A stretch of 8,397 bases of DNA from Methanobacterium sp. (GTDB lineage: Archaea; Methanobacteriota; Methanobacteria; Methanobacteriales; Methanobacteriaceae): NCBI GenBank assembly GCA_020855015.1, contig JAHKLP010000064.1, positions 1 to 8,397 on the forward strand, read 5' to 3'. Positions 1 through 5,881 of the stretch are shown here, piece by piece. Both the position numbers and the translations under genes were made by a program. The first letter of the stretch is position 1, and every line of letters starts with the position of its first letter. The notes beneath the pieces were generated by a model that worked only from the letters and a program-made list of their open reading frames with translations, ran no database searches and was not told where the DNA came from.

Positions 1-11
1 AAAGTAAAACT

Positions 12-19
12 TTTATATT
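12..19 (+). promoter_or_regulatory. Candidate TATA box for the DUF308 gene
   Basis: TTTATATT resembles the archaeal TATA box. A start site about 25 bases downstream would fall near position 40 and leave a leader of about 40 nt that carries a strong Shine-Dalgarno sequence. The region is AT-rich and an alternative AAATATAAA lies at 44-52, so the assignment is tentative. Confidence 0.35.
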
Positions 20-40
20 TTCAGAGACAAATTATTCTTG

Positions 41-58
41 GTTAAATATAAATTTAAC
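41..58. repeat. 18-bp palindrome GTTAAAT-ATAA-ATTTAAC before the first gene
   Basis: Perfect 7-bp arms (41-47 and 52-58) are separated by 4 bases. The element sits between the candidate TATA box (12-19) and the ribosome-binding site (70-74), at about the predicted transcription start. It could be an operator or a short leader hairpin. The palindrome is read directly; the function is inferred. Confidence 0.55.
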
Positions 59-80
59 TAGAAATAGATGGAGGAGTTAG

Positions 81-560
81 ATGAAAAATCCAGTATTGGC
101 TATTTTGGCAATAGTTCTTGGTTTATTAGTAATGGTGTTTCCACTGGGTGGTCTTGTAGCTGCCAGTTTGTTGACTGGTTTTGTTGTTTTGATGATCGCT
201 ATCTGGCTTTTAATTGTAGGTGCATCTCAGATGGAGATCAGTAAGACTTCAGGTATTTTGAATGTGATATTAGGTATTATAGTCCTAATTGTAGGTATTG
301 GTCTAATTTTCAGTCCTGCATTATTCGCATTTTTAACAGGCTTCTTATTATACCTTGTTGGAATATTCATGATAGCAGCAGGTGTGATCGCTCTACTTTC
401 CCGCAGTGAGTATAAAAATGCTACCTGGGCAGGAATACTGGGAATTGTCCTTGGATTGCTGTATATCATTCTAGGAACACTAGCCTTCGATCCCATATAC
501 TTGGGAATCTTAATAGGTGCCTGGCTGATAATAAATGGGGTGCTGTCATTACTCGAGTAA
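81..560 (+). CDS. DUF308/HdeD-like small integral membrane protein
   Basis: A 159-residue, almost wholly hydrophobic protein with about six predicted membrane helices (roughly residues 4-22, 25-48, 57-77, 80-106, 115-135, 138-158). It is built from three tandem two-helix units of about 50-55 residues, each opening with a similar IL-x-IVLG-type helix (A10-L16, L60-I66, L120-L126) and containing a Pro at the turn (P21, P79, P138). This triplicated pattern and length fit the DUF308 (HdeD-like) family; HdeD itself is linked to acid resistance in enterobacteria, but archaeal members have no settled role. There is no signal peptide apart from the first helix and no catalytic motif. The start is supported by GGAGG at 70-74, six bases before the ATG. 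The gene is monocistronic, convergent with the potassium channel gene and separated from it by 57 bp. The family call is fairly sure; the physiological role is unknown. Confidence 0.85.
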   Translation: MKNPVLAILAIVLGLLVMVFPLGGLVAASLLTGFVVLMIAIWLLIVGASQMEISKTSGILNVILGIIVLIVGIGLIFSPALFAFLTGFLLYLVGIFMIAAGVIALLSRSEYKNATWAGILGIVLGLLYIILGTLAFDPIYLGILIGAWLIINGVLSLLE

Positions 561-571
561 GATTAGCCGAG

Positions 572-578
572 AAAAAAA
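572..578 (-). terminator. T7 tract terminator for the potassium channel gene
   Basis: Seven consecutive A on the + strand read as T7 on the - strand, about 40 nt after the channel stop codon. Archaeal RNA polymerase commonly terminates at T-rich tracts without a strong hairpin. Confidence 0.45.
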
Positions 579-609
579 TGGACTACAGTTCAGATTTTGA
601 AAATTAATA

Positions 610-635
610 TTTTTTCCTTATTTTTTATTTATTTT
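610..635 (+). terminator. T-rich terminator for the DUF308 gene
   Basis: T6 (610-615), T6 (621-626) and T4 (632-635) runs lie 50-75 nt after the stop codon at 560. They overlap the last codons of the convergent channel gene, so the pair ends in facing terminators. Confidence 0.5.
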
Positions 636-1472
636 AGTAAGAAGATCTTTAATTTCATTTACTTCTGATTTTATATCTTTTAAATTAATTTCCAGCTCTT
701 TAAGATTTTCTTTTTTTGCCACTTTTGATTCTAAACCATCTATTTTATTTTCAACCTCTTTAATATAACCCACACTAGATTTGGCGAGTTTTTCACGGTC
801 TTCACGTAATTTAGTCATCAAAGATGAAGTAGTGGCGGCAGTTAATAAACTAGAGATGCCTATTGCGCTGATCATGGCGATTATTCCAATTAAACGTCCC
901 CACTGGGTGATGGGAACCACATCACCGTAACCAACTGTAGTGATAGTCTGGATAACATACCATAATGAGTCCTCATAGGTGCTAACTTCGGGATTAACTC
1001 CATTTTCCAGTAAGAAAAATGTTGTTGAGCAGACCAAAAGCACGATAACAAAGAATGCAAAACCATAAACCAGTTTACTTTGGGCAACAAATCTATCTAC
1101 TGCTTTACCTAATTGATGGGCAGCCATCAACAATGTAAATATTTTAATTAGTGCCAGGATCTTCAGAATAATTGAAACAGAATCAATATTTAAAATAACT
1201 ATTCCAATAAAATAAAATGGAATAATCGCTATAATCCCATTCCAATTCCTTTTCAAATATCCTTCTTTCGACTGGGTTCTGCGTTTCTGAATCCAGTACC
1301 CGAATAAAAGTAAAATGCTGGTTACCAAATCAAAATAGGCAATATTAACATAAGAACCTTGTCTGATAGGTAGAAAAATACTGATAAACAGAAGTAAACT
1401 GTCCAAGAATATAAAGACCAGAAAAATTGTCTCCAAGACCAGTACCAGCTTACGATTGAGGTCATTAGTCAT
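618..1472 (-). CDS. Six-helix potassium channel (voltage-gated-like fold, KvAP/Ion_trans_2 type)
   Basis: A 284-residue channel subunit, expected to tetramerise in the cytoplasmic membrane and pass K+. Predicted helices are S1 about 10-34, S2 45-62, S3 77-95, S4-like 98-119, S5 133-155, a pore helix 167-179 and S6 192-217. The filter T178-T-V-G-Y-G-D184 is canonical, so K+ selectivity is a safe call. The tail (about 222-284) is highly charged with heptad hydrophobics (V240, I244, L247, V251) and looks like a coiled coil for tetramer assembly; no RCK or cyclic-nucleotide domain is present. The voltage sensor is atypical: the S4 segment carries only K104 and K110 rather than a ladder of Arg every third residue, and the usual S3 acidic position (W-x-D) appears to be G79. 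It may therefore be weakly or not voltage-gated. The ATG is the only plausible start, since a stop codon lies five codons upstream in frame (1485-1487). No clear Shine-Dalgarno is visible. Confidence 0.93.
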   Translation of the reverse strand: MTNDLNRKLVLVLETIFLVFIFLDSLLLFISIFLPIRQGSYVNIAYFDLVTSILLLFGYWIQKRRTQSKEGYLKRNWNGIIAIIPFYFIGIVILNIDSVSIILKILALIKIFTLLMAAHQLGKAVDRFVAQSKLVYGFAFFVIVLLVCSTTFFLLENGVNPEVSTYEDSLWYVIQTITTVGYGDVVPITQWGRLIGIIAMISAIGISSLLTAATTSSLMTKLREDREKLAKSSVGYIKEVENKIDGLESKVAKKENLKELEINLKDIKSEVNEIKDLLTKINKK

Positions 1473-1520
1473 GATTTTAATTGATTAATACCATCAAATA
1501 TTTTTTTCTATTATCATTTA

Positions 1521-1530
1521 ATCTATATTG
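1521..1530 (-). promoter_or_regulatory. Candidate TATA box for the potassium channel gene
   Basis: On the - strand this reads CAATATAGAT. A start site about 25 bases further on would give a leader of roughly 25-30 nt. The match to the TATA consensus is imperfect and the whole gap is AT-rich. Confidence 0.25.
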
Positions 1531-1556
1531 AATGAAACATTAATTTAAAAAAGGTT

Positions 1557-1571
1557 AAAGATGCAGTTTTG
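1557..1571 (-). repeat. CAAAACTGCATCTTT element, also found before ectA
   Basis: Read on the - strand, AAAACTGCATCTTT (1570-1557) is identical over 14 bases to 5828-5841 on the + strand. In both places it lies upstream of an osmosis-related gene in the same orientation: about 85 nt before the K+ channel start here, about 40 nt before the ectA start there. The identity is read directly; a shared regulatory role is inferred. Confidence 0.5.
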
Positions 1572-1577
1572 AAAAAA
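1572..1577 (-). terminator. T6 tract, possible terminator of the FUSC gene
   Basis: A6 on the + strand is T6 on the - strand, about 70 nt after the FUSC stop at 1644. A second T6 lies at 1547-1552. No closer T-run exists, and no strong hairpin precedes it. The two tracts would separate FUSC transcription from the channel gene that follows on the same strand. Confidence 0.35.
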
Positions 1578-1643
1578 CCTATCCTTTTAAACAATCCTTT
1601 TGATCATAACTCCTTACTTCTTAATTTCTAGACTTTTAACCTA

Positions 1644-3617
1644 TTAAGTCATATCACGGTATTTTTTCAAGGCTCCTGTTTGGTGGCCTATTTCCACAGC
1701 TTCTTGTAAGAATTTAACATCACTAATGATCCAATCCAGGTAGTTCTCCAGGTTAACTTGGCGACCATCACTACCATAGTATCCATCGATATTTGCCCTT
1801 GGAAGCACCACATTTTTATCCACCGATAGAGCCAGCTCATTCAAGGCATCAATCAAATGTTCTTTGAAACGGGAAATGTCTGGTAAAGTAGCCCCCGATT
1901 CAATTAAAGCCGGTAAGGTAGAAATGTCAGCAGCCAATTTATGGTTAGCTGTACCAATTTTGTTGAAAAGTGACACATCATCTCCTACATCATTAAAGGT
2001 ATCATCAACCTTTTTAATAGCAGATTCAAGATTTTTTTCCTCTAAACTATATTTTCTGAAATATTTAACTGCCGTCTCGTGATCGTAGAACATCTCTTCG
2101 GTTGGAATAACTGCTTTCACATATTCCTGGTTGGCACGAATTGTTCTGGCAATCTGTCCAGGTAGGTCAACAGTAATCCGGCTTGGTAAAATTAAATATG
2201 CACATATAAAAGCTATAATGGCTCCAATGGATATGTCAATTATCCGAGCAACTGCATTTTCAAAAACAGTTCCACCAGGCCAGATCAGAACTACAAACAC
2301 AGTCATAGCTATTACTGAAAGGCTTATATAGGTCGGATAAAATGCCCTGAAGAAAAACAACATAATAATGGCTATCCAGACCAGTATTTGGTGGGGGAAG
2401 ATGAATCCAAGGACAATAGCCAGGAGAATTGCTATAAAATTATAAGAAACCCTGGAAATCATATTGTTAAAAGTACTGGTTACATCTGGCTTGATAATGA
2501 TGAGAATGCCCATGGTTATCCATATGGCACTACGTTCATGGGTTAAATAGACAGCTAAAAGTCCTAGGGTCATGGCCAGAGTGAAACGTAGAGCATGACG
2601 GATGTACATATTGTGGAGATTAAAGTTTGCCTTTAAAACTTCCTGAAGAGAGTCCCGGGGTGATTTTATTTTCATTGTTATGGAAGATGTCTCTTCTTCG
2701 GCCAGTAACTCTTTAACCCTTCTAAAAAAGCTTCTAATGTTATGAGCCACATCTAAAACAGCATTCATACTCCGATCGTCGGTACTTTCCTGTAATTTAA
2801 CTATTTCCTCATCAATGGGTTTCAGATCAAATTCTTTTTCATGGTTGCTGATACTCCTGGAGATCTCTGAGCTACTTTGACTGGCAGTTTCCATGAAGCG
2901 GCTGAATATGTCCTTAGATTCACCGGATAGGCGTGACAAAATTAGTTCGCCAAACGATCGAAATCCATTAAGGTATGTTCCAATTCTGAAAAGTTCATAG
3001 TTTCTCTTTGAAAGTGGCACACCAGATAATGCCTGTCTTGTTCTTAAAACTTTTTCCAGAGAAGTTTGGGGATCATAAGGGGAGGCAACCATTTTTAGAA
3101 TATCATCTTTGTCATGAATAAACTTGGGAATTAGAAGGATAGATGCAACTAAGTAGGCTAAAACTATGTAAAGTCCCCAGTTAAGGGGGGAAACATAATT
3201 GTTTACCAGCAGAACTGACATAAAGTAACCAGTGAATATCATAAACCCAAATAAACCTGCGTTTTCATTAAATATGTACAGAGATAGACTAAAGAACGCC
3301 CATACAACTGTGAAAAATAAGAATACTGGAAGGCTCGAAAGTGCCAGGGAAGAACTTACAAAGGCCAAAAAGGTCATTAAAAATCCTGCTAAAGCAAGGG
3401 GGATGATTTTGCGTATAGGTAGCGGAAGATCTATGATAATGGTGGCGATAAGGGTTATAAACAAAATTGCTCTTAAACCGTTGTCAAAACCTATCATTTT
3501 TGCTATCAGTGCAGCTAAAAACATTAAAATGATGGATTTAGCTGCTTTTTTCCATTGAGGATTACCCGCAGGTTTTGATAGTATCTTTAACTTACCTATG
3601 AACCCCTTTTTTTCCAT
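1644..3617 (-). CDS. FUSC-family (YccS/AaeB-like) membrane protein
   Basis: A 657-residue protein (counted from the chosen ATG) with the two-block architecture of the FUSC family, whose characterised members include the AaeB aromatic-acid exporter component. The first membrane block (about 25-165, roughly six helices) is followed by a soluble, charged segment (about 167-337) with helical, coiled-coil-like character. A second membrane block (about 340-477) carries the FUSC_2-like core W366-x-T...KPD (376-378) and R389. A soluble C-terminal domain spans about 478-657. Two half-pore blocks suggest a transporter, but the substrate cannot be read from sequence. Start choice: the longest frame begins with GTG at 3626-3624, but that GTG lies inside GGTG, a good Shine-Dalgarno match six bases before the ATG at 3617-3615. 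The ATG is therefore preferred, giving a protein three residues shorter. It is divergent from the ClC gene and upstream of the K+ channel gene on the same strand with a 171-bp gap. Confidence 0.9.
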   Translation of the reverse strand: MEKKGFIGKLKILSKPAGNPQWKKAAKSIILMFLAALIAKMIGFDNGLRAILFITLIATIIIDLPLPIRKIIPLALAGFLMTFLAFVSSSLALSSLPVFLFFTVVWAFFSLSLYIFNENAGLFGFMIFTGYFMSVLLVNNYVSPLNWGLYIVLAYLVASILLIPKFIHDKDDILKMVASPYDPQTSLEKVLRTRQALSGVPLSKRNYELFRIGTYLNGFRSFGELILSRLSGESKDIFSRFMETASQSSSEISRSISNHEKEFDLKPIDEEIVKLQESTDDRSMNAVLDVAHNIRSFFRRVKELLAEEETSSITMKIKSPRDSLQEVLKANFNLHNMYIRHALRFTLAMTLGLLAVYLTHERSAIWITMGILIIIKPDVTSTFNNMISRVSYNFIAILLAIVLGFIFPHQILVWIAIIMLFFFRAFYPTYISLSVIAMTVFVVLIWPGGTVFENAVARIIDISIGAIIAFICAYLILPSRITVDLPGQIARTIRANQEYVKAVIPTEEMFYDHETAVKYFRKYSLEEKNLESAIKKVDDTFNDVGDDVSLFNKIGTANHKLAADISTLPALIESGATLPDISRFKEHLIDALNELALSVDKNVVLPRANIDGYYGSDGRQVNLENYLDWIISDVKFLQEAVEIGHQTGALKKYRDMT

Positions 3618-3673
3618 TTTACACACCGTGAGTTGATTATTGGTAGAATTTATAATTAATGGTTAAATTACAG

Positions 3674-3681
3674 TTTATATT
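3674..3681 (-). promoter_or_regulatory. Candidate TATA box for the FUSC gene
   Basis: On the - strand this reads AATATAAA. Initiation about 25 bases on (near 3651) would give a leader of about 33 nt that includes the GGTG ribosome-binding site at 3627-3624. Position and sequence both fit, but experimental support is lacking. Confidence 0.4.
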
Positions 3682-3837
3682 ATACTATTTGTTGTTTTGT
3701 TAGTTCATTTTGTATTATGGGCCATTAGTAAATTGTAAGATCTAGTATTTCTTAATTTATGAATTTAGAATGTTCTTAATGAATAAGAATTATGAATGAA
3801 AATAGTTATAATTTGATTTTTATGGGATTACCCTCCA

Positions 3838-3847
3838 TTTATATATT
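3838..3847 (+). promoter_or_regulatory. TATA-like box upstream of the ClC gene
   Basis: TTTATATATT is among the best TATA-box matches in the window. It would start RNA near 3867-3870, leaving an unusually long leader of about 135 nt before the ClC start codon. A nearer but weaker alternative is TTTTAAATA at 3906-3914. The box could instead serve a separate short transcript ending at the T7 run at 3932-3938. Confidence 0.4.
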
Positions 3848-4004
3848 ATTTATTCATTAGATTATTTTATCTGGAGTTTCCACACAAATTATTAACTGAA
3901 TAAAGTTTTAAATATCACAAGTAATCTAAGGTTTTTTTAGGGCTAGATTAAAGTGAATAAAAATGTACTAAAAATTACCGAATATGGGAACATTTTGAGA
4001 GCGT

Positions 4005-5738
4005 ATGATGGAAGTTAAAAAATCGATTCAGTCAAATATTGTTTATTTCAACATACTTGCAATCCTAACTGGACTTATCTGTGGAATAGTTTCAATTGGC
4101 TTCCATTATTTGATAATAGGCTTTGATAATCTGTTTTTTACTCAGTTGGGATCTATTTTCAAAGAAGTAAGTCCGTATTTTATAGTAATTATCCCTGCAA
4201 TTGGCGGATTGTTTGTAGGTATACTGACTTATTATTTTGCCAGAGAAACAAAGGGGCATGGTGTTCCAGAGGTTATGGCTGCAGTGACACTACACGGGGG
4301 CAAAATACGGCCCAGAGTTGCTGCGGTTAAAGCTTTAGCCTCTGCTATCTGCATAGGTTCTGGTGGATCAGCAGGAAGGGAAGGTCCTATTGTTCAGATT
4401 GGCTCCACAGCAGGTTCAACCATAGCACAGAAACTTGGACTAAATACCTATCAGACAAAGGTTCTTGTAGCTTGTGGTGCTGCTGGTGGAATTGCTGCAA
4501 CATTCAATACTCCTATTGCGGGAGTTTTATTTGCTTTAGAGTTAATCTTAAGAGAAGTTAGAATTAAATCTTTGACTCCAATTGTTATATCTTCCGTTTT
4601 TGCAACTATAACTTCAAGAGTCATACTTAATTACTTGGGTTTTGAAAGGACATATGTCTTTTTATTGCCTCAATATACGTTAAAAACACCAACTGAAATT
4701 GTTTTTTATTTATTATTGGGTCTTTTTGCAGGTTTTATAGCAATTTTTTTCACAAAATCGTTATATGGGATTGAAGATATTTTTGAGAAGATAAAAGCAC
4801 CCGAAATAATAAAACCATCCATTGGGGGGTTATGCATTGGTATTATTGGATTAATTGTTTTCCTGTCTACAGGCAGTGCTCATGTATTTGGAATAGGATA
4901 TGATAGTATCAATTTATTATTTGATGGAAAAATCATTTTTGCTGCGGTTTTTGCTTTAATCTTTTTGAAAATAATAGCAACTTCAATTACATTGGGTTCT
5001 GGTGGATCTGGAGGAGTATTTGCACCCTCATTATTCATTGGTTCTATGGTAGGTGGTTCTTTTGGAATGTTTATTCATAAATTGTTCCCAGCTATCACTG
5101 CCAGTTATGAAGCTTATGCCATGGTAGGTATGGCATCGGTTTTTGCTGGGGCAAGTGGAGCAATTTTAACAGCAATTATTATGATTTTTGAAATGACAGG
5201 TAATTACATGATTATTCTGCCTGTTATGTTTGCATGTGTTGTGAGCAGTTCCTTATTCAAGTATTTAATGGAAGAAACCATATATACGACGAAATTAAAG
5301 CGAAGAGGTATTATCATTGAACAAGAGATGGATATAAATATGATGAAGATGATTAAAGTAGAAGATATTATGAAAATAGATGTTGACACAGTATCTGAGG
5401 ATTTAGGTCTTTCTAAATTATCTGAAATGATTATAAATACGGGTCACATGGCTTTTCCTGTAATTAAGGGAGATTATAAATTAGTAGGCATTGTTACTCA
5501 TTCAGATTTTGATAAGATAGATGAGATGGATCATGATAACCTCCTTGTGAAAGATGTAATGACTACTGATCTAATAACCGTGAAACCAGCGGATAGGTTA
5601 GAAGATGTTTTGTTGAGGATATCAGATGAAGAAATCTCTCACTTTCCAGTGGTAGATTCAGAGGATGAAGAAAAGTTAATCGGATTTTTCACCAAAGGTG
5701 ATATAATCAGGGCTTATACAGAAAAAAGAGCCACTTAA
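4005..5738 (+). CDS. ClC chloride channel/transporter with C-terminal CBS pair
   Basis: A 577-residue ClC protein: a membrane domain (about 10-425) plus two CBS domains (about 452-505 and 515-571), which in other ClC proteins bind adenine nucleotides and tune gating. Recognisable ClC motifs in order are G84-H-G-V-P-E-V90 (the GSGIP-type anion-site loop), G124-R-E-G-P128 with E126 as the external gating glutamate, G331-S-G-G-S-G-G-V-F-A-P341, and E396-M-T-G-N-Y401 with Y401 matching the anion-coordinating tyrosine (Tyr445 in E. coli ClC). Two differences from the E. coli exchanger stand out: the anion-site serine position is H85, and the internal proton glutamate (E203 there) aligns with L180 in the FALEL segment. 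It may thus be a channel or a differently coupled exchanger. The start is ATG at 4005 (a second ATG follows at 4008), with no strong Shine-Dalgarno. The gene ends 143 bp before ectA on the same strand; a T7 tract lies between them. Confidence 0.95.
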   Translation: MMEVKKSIQSNIVYFNILAILTGLICGIVSIGFHYLIIGFDNLFFTQLGSIFKEVSPYFIVIIPAIGGLFVGILTYYFARETKGHGVPEVMAAVTLHGGKIRPRVAAVKALASAICIGSGGSAGREGPIVQIGSTAGSTIAQKLGLNTYQTKVLVACGAAGGIAATFNTPIAGVLFALELILREVRIKSLTPIVISSVFATITSRVILNYLGFERTYVFLLPQYTLKTPTEIVFYLLLGLFAGFIAIFFTKSLYGIEDIFEKIKAPEIIKPSIGGLCIGIIGLIVFLSTGSAHVFGIGYDSINLLFDGKIIFAAVFALIFLKIIATSITLGSGGSGGVFAPSLFIGSMVGGSFGMFIHKLFPAITASYEAYAMVGMASVFAGASGAILTAIIMIFEMTGNYMIILPVMFACVVSSSLFKYLMEETIYTTKLKRRGIIIEQEMDINMMKMIKVEDIMKIDVDTVSEDLGLSKLSEMIINTGHMAFPVIKGDYKLVGIVTHSDFDKIDEMDHDNLLVKDVMTTDLITVKPADRLEDVLLRISDEEISHFPVVDSEDEEKLIGFFTKGDIIRAYTEKRAT

Positions 5739-5753
5739 CTTTTAAAGATTTAC

Positions 5754-5760
5754 TTTTTTT
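5754..5760 (+). terminator. T7 tract terminator after the ClC gene
   Basis: Seven T lie 16-22 nt after the ClC stop codon (5736-5738), a typical place for archaeal T-tract termination. This argues that ectABC has its own promoter rather than relying on read-through. Confidence 0.5.
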
Positions 5761-5797
5761 ATGTACGTCTATAACACAAAGGCATATTTTTACATTT

Positions 5798-5838
5798 GAT
5801 GCAGTCAAAATCACTTAAATACACCCAAAAACTGCATC
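5798..5838. repeat. 8-bp inverted repeat GATGCAGT / ACTGCATC upstream of ectA
   Basis: GATGCAGT (5798-5805) is the exact reverse complement of ACTGCATC (5831-5838). The second arm belongs to the 14-base element shared with the gap before the K+ channel gene (1557-1570). The pair is interleaved with the larger inverted repeat 5809-5864, giving an A-B-A'-B' order. Flanking bases do not extend the pairing. Confidence 0.55.
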
Positions 5839-5864
5839 TTTTTGCAAATACTATTTAAGTGATT
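5809..5864. repeat. Perfect 13-bp inverted repeat directly upstream of ectA
   Basis: AATCACTTAAATA (5809-5821) and TATTTAAGTGATT (5852-5864) are exact reverse complements, separated by 30 bases. Pairing stops abruptly on both sides. Inside the spacer lies a 6-bp inverted repeat CAAAAA (5826-5831) / TTTTTG (5839-5844) and the palindrome TTTGCAAA (5841-5848). No T-run follows the right arm, so it is not an ordinary terminator for the ClC gene. It ends 17 bases before the ectA start codon, and its right arm covers the likely TATA box, which suits an operator. The sequence is certain; the role is inferred. Confidence 0.65.
5845..5860 (+). promoter_or_regulatory. Candidate ectA promoter giving a leaderless transcript
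   Basis: TATTTAAG (5852-5859), preceded by GCAAATAC as a possible BRE, is centred about 26-27 bases before the ectA ATG. That is the normal distance from TATA box to transcription start, so RNA would begin at or within a few bases of the start codon. The absence of any Shine-Dalgarno before ectA agrees. A more distal TATA-like ATATTTTTA (5784-5792) would instead produce a leader of about 70 nt containing the inverted repeats. Confidence 0.4.
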
Positions 5865-5881
5865 GAAAAGTAAATTTACAT

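Larger units (their letters stand above)
3618..4004. other. Non-coding divergent promoter region between FUSC and ClC genes
   Basis: About 387 very AT-rich bases with no credible coding frame on either strand. It contains a candidate TATA box for FUSC (3674-3681, -), a strong TATA-like TTTATATATT (3838-3847, +), a T7 run (3932-3938), a TTCTTA/TAAGAA inverted repeat (3773-3778 / 3784-3789), and three copies of a TTAGATTA-like motif (3857-3864 +, 3922-3929 -, 3943-3950 + with first base C). No tRNA, CRISPR or mobile-element end is seen. Confidence 0.6.

Noticed and set aside
3618..4004. CRISPR array, tRNA or other structured RNA gene in the largest gap
   Set aside because: There are no regularly spaced repeats, no tRNA-like arms and no GC-rich structured core; only short AT-rich motifs are present.
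5809..5864. Inverted repeat before ectA as an intrinsic terminator of the ClC gene
   Set aside because: No T-run follows the right arm on the + strand, and a better T7 tract lies directly after the ClC stop at 5754-5760.
5809..5864. Inverted repeat as terminal repeats of a small transposon or MITE
   Set aside because: The unit is only 56 bp, the arms are not flanked by an obvious target duplication, and no second full copy of the unit occurs in the window.
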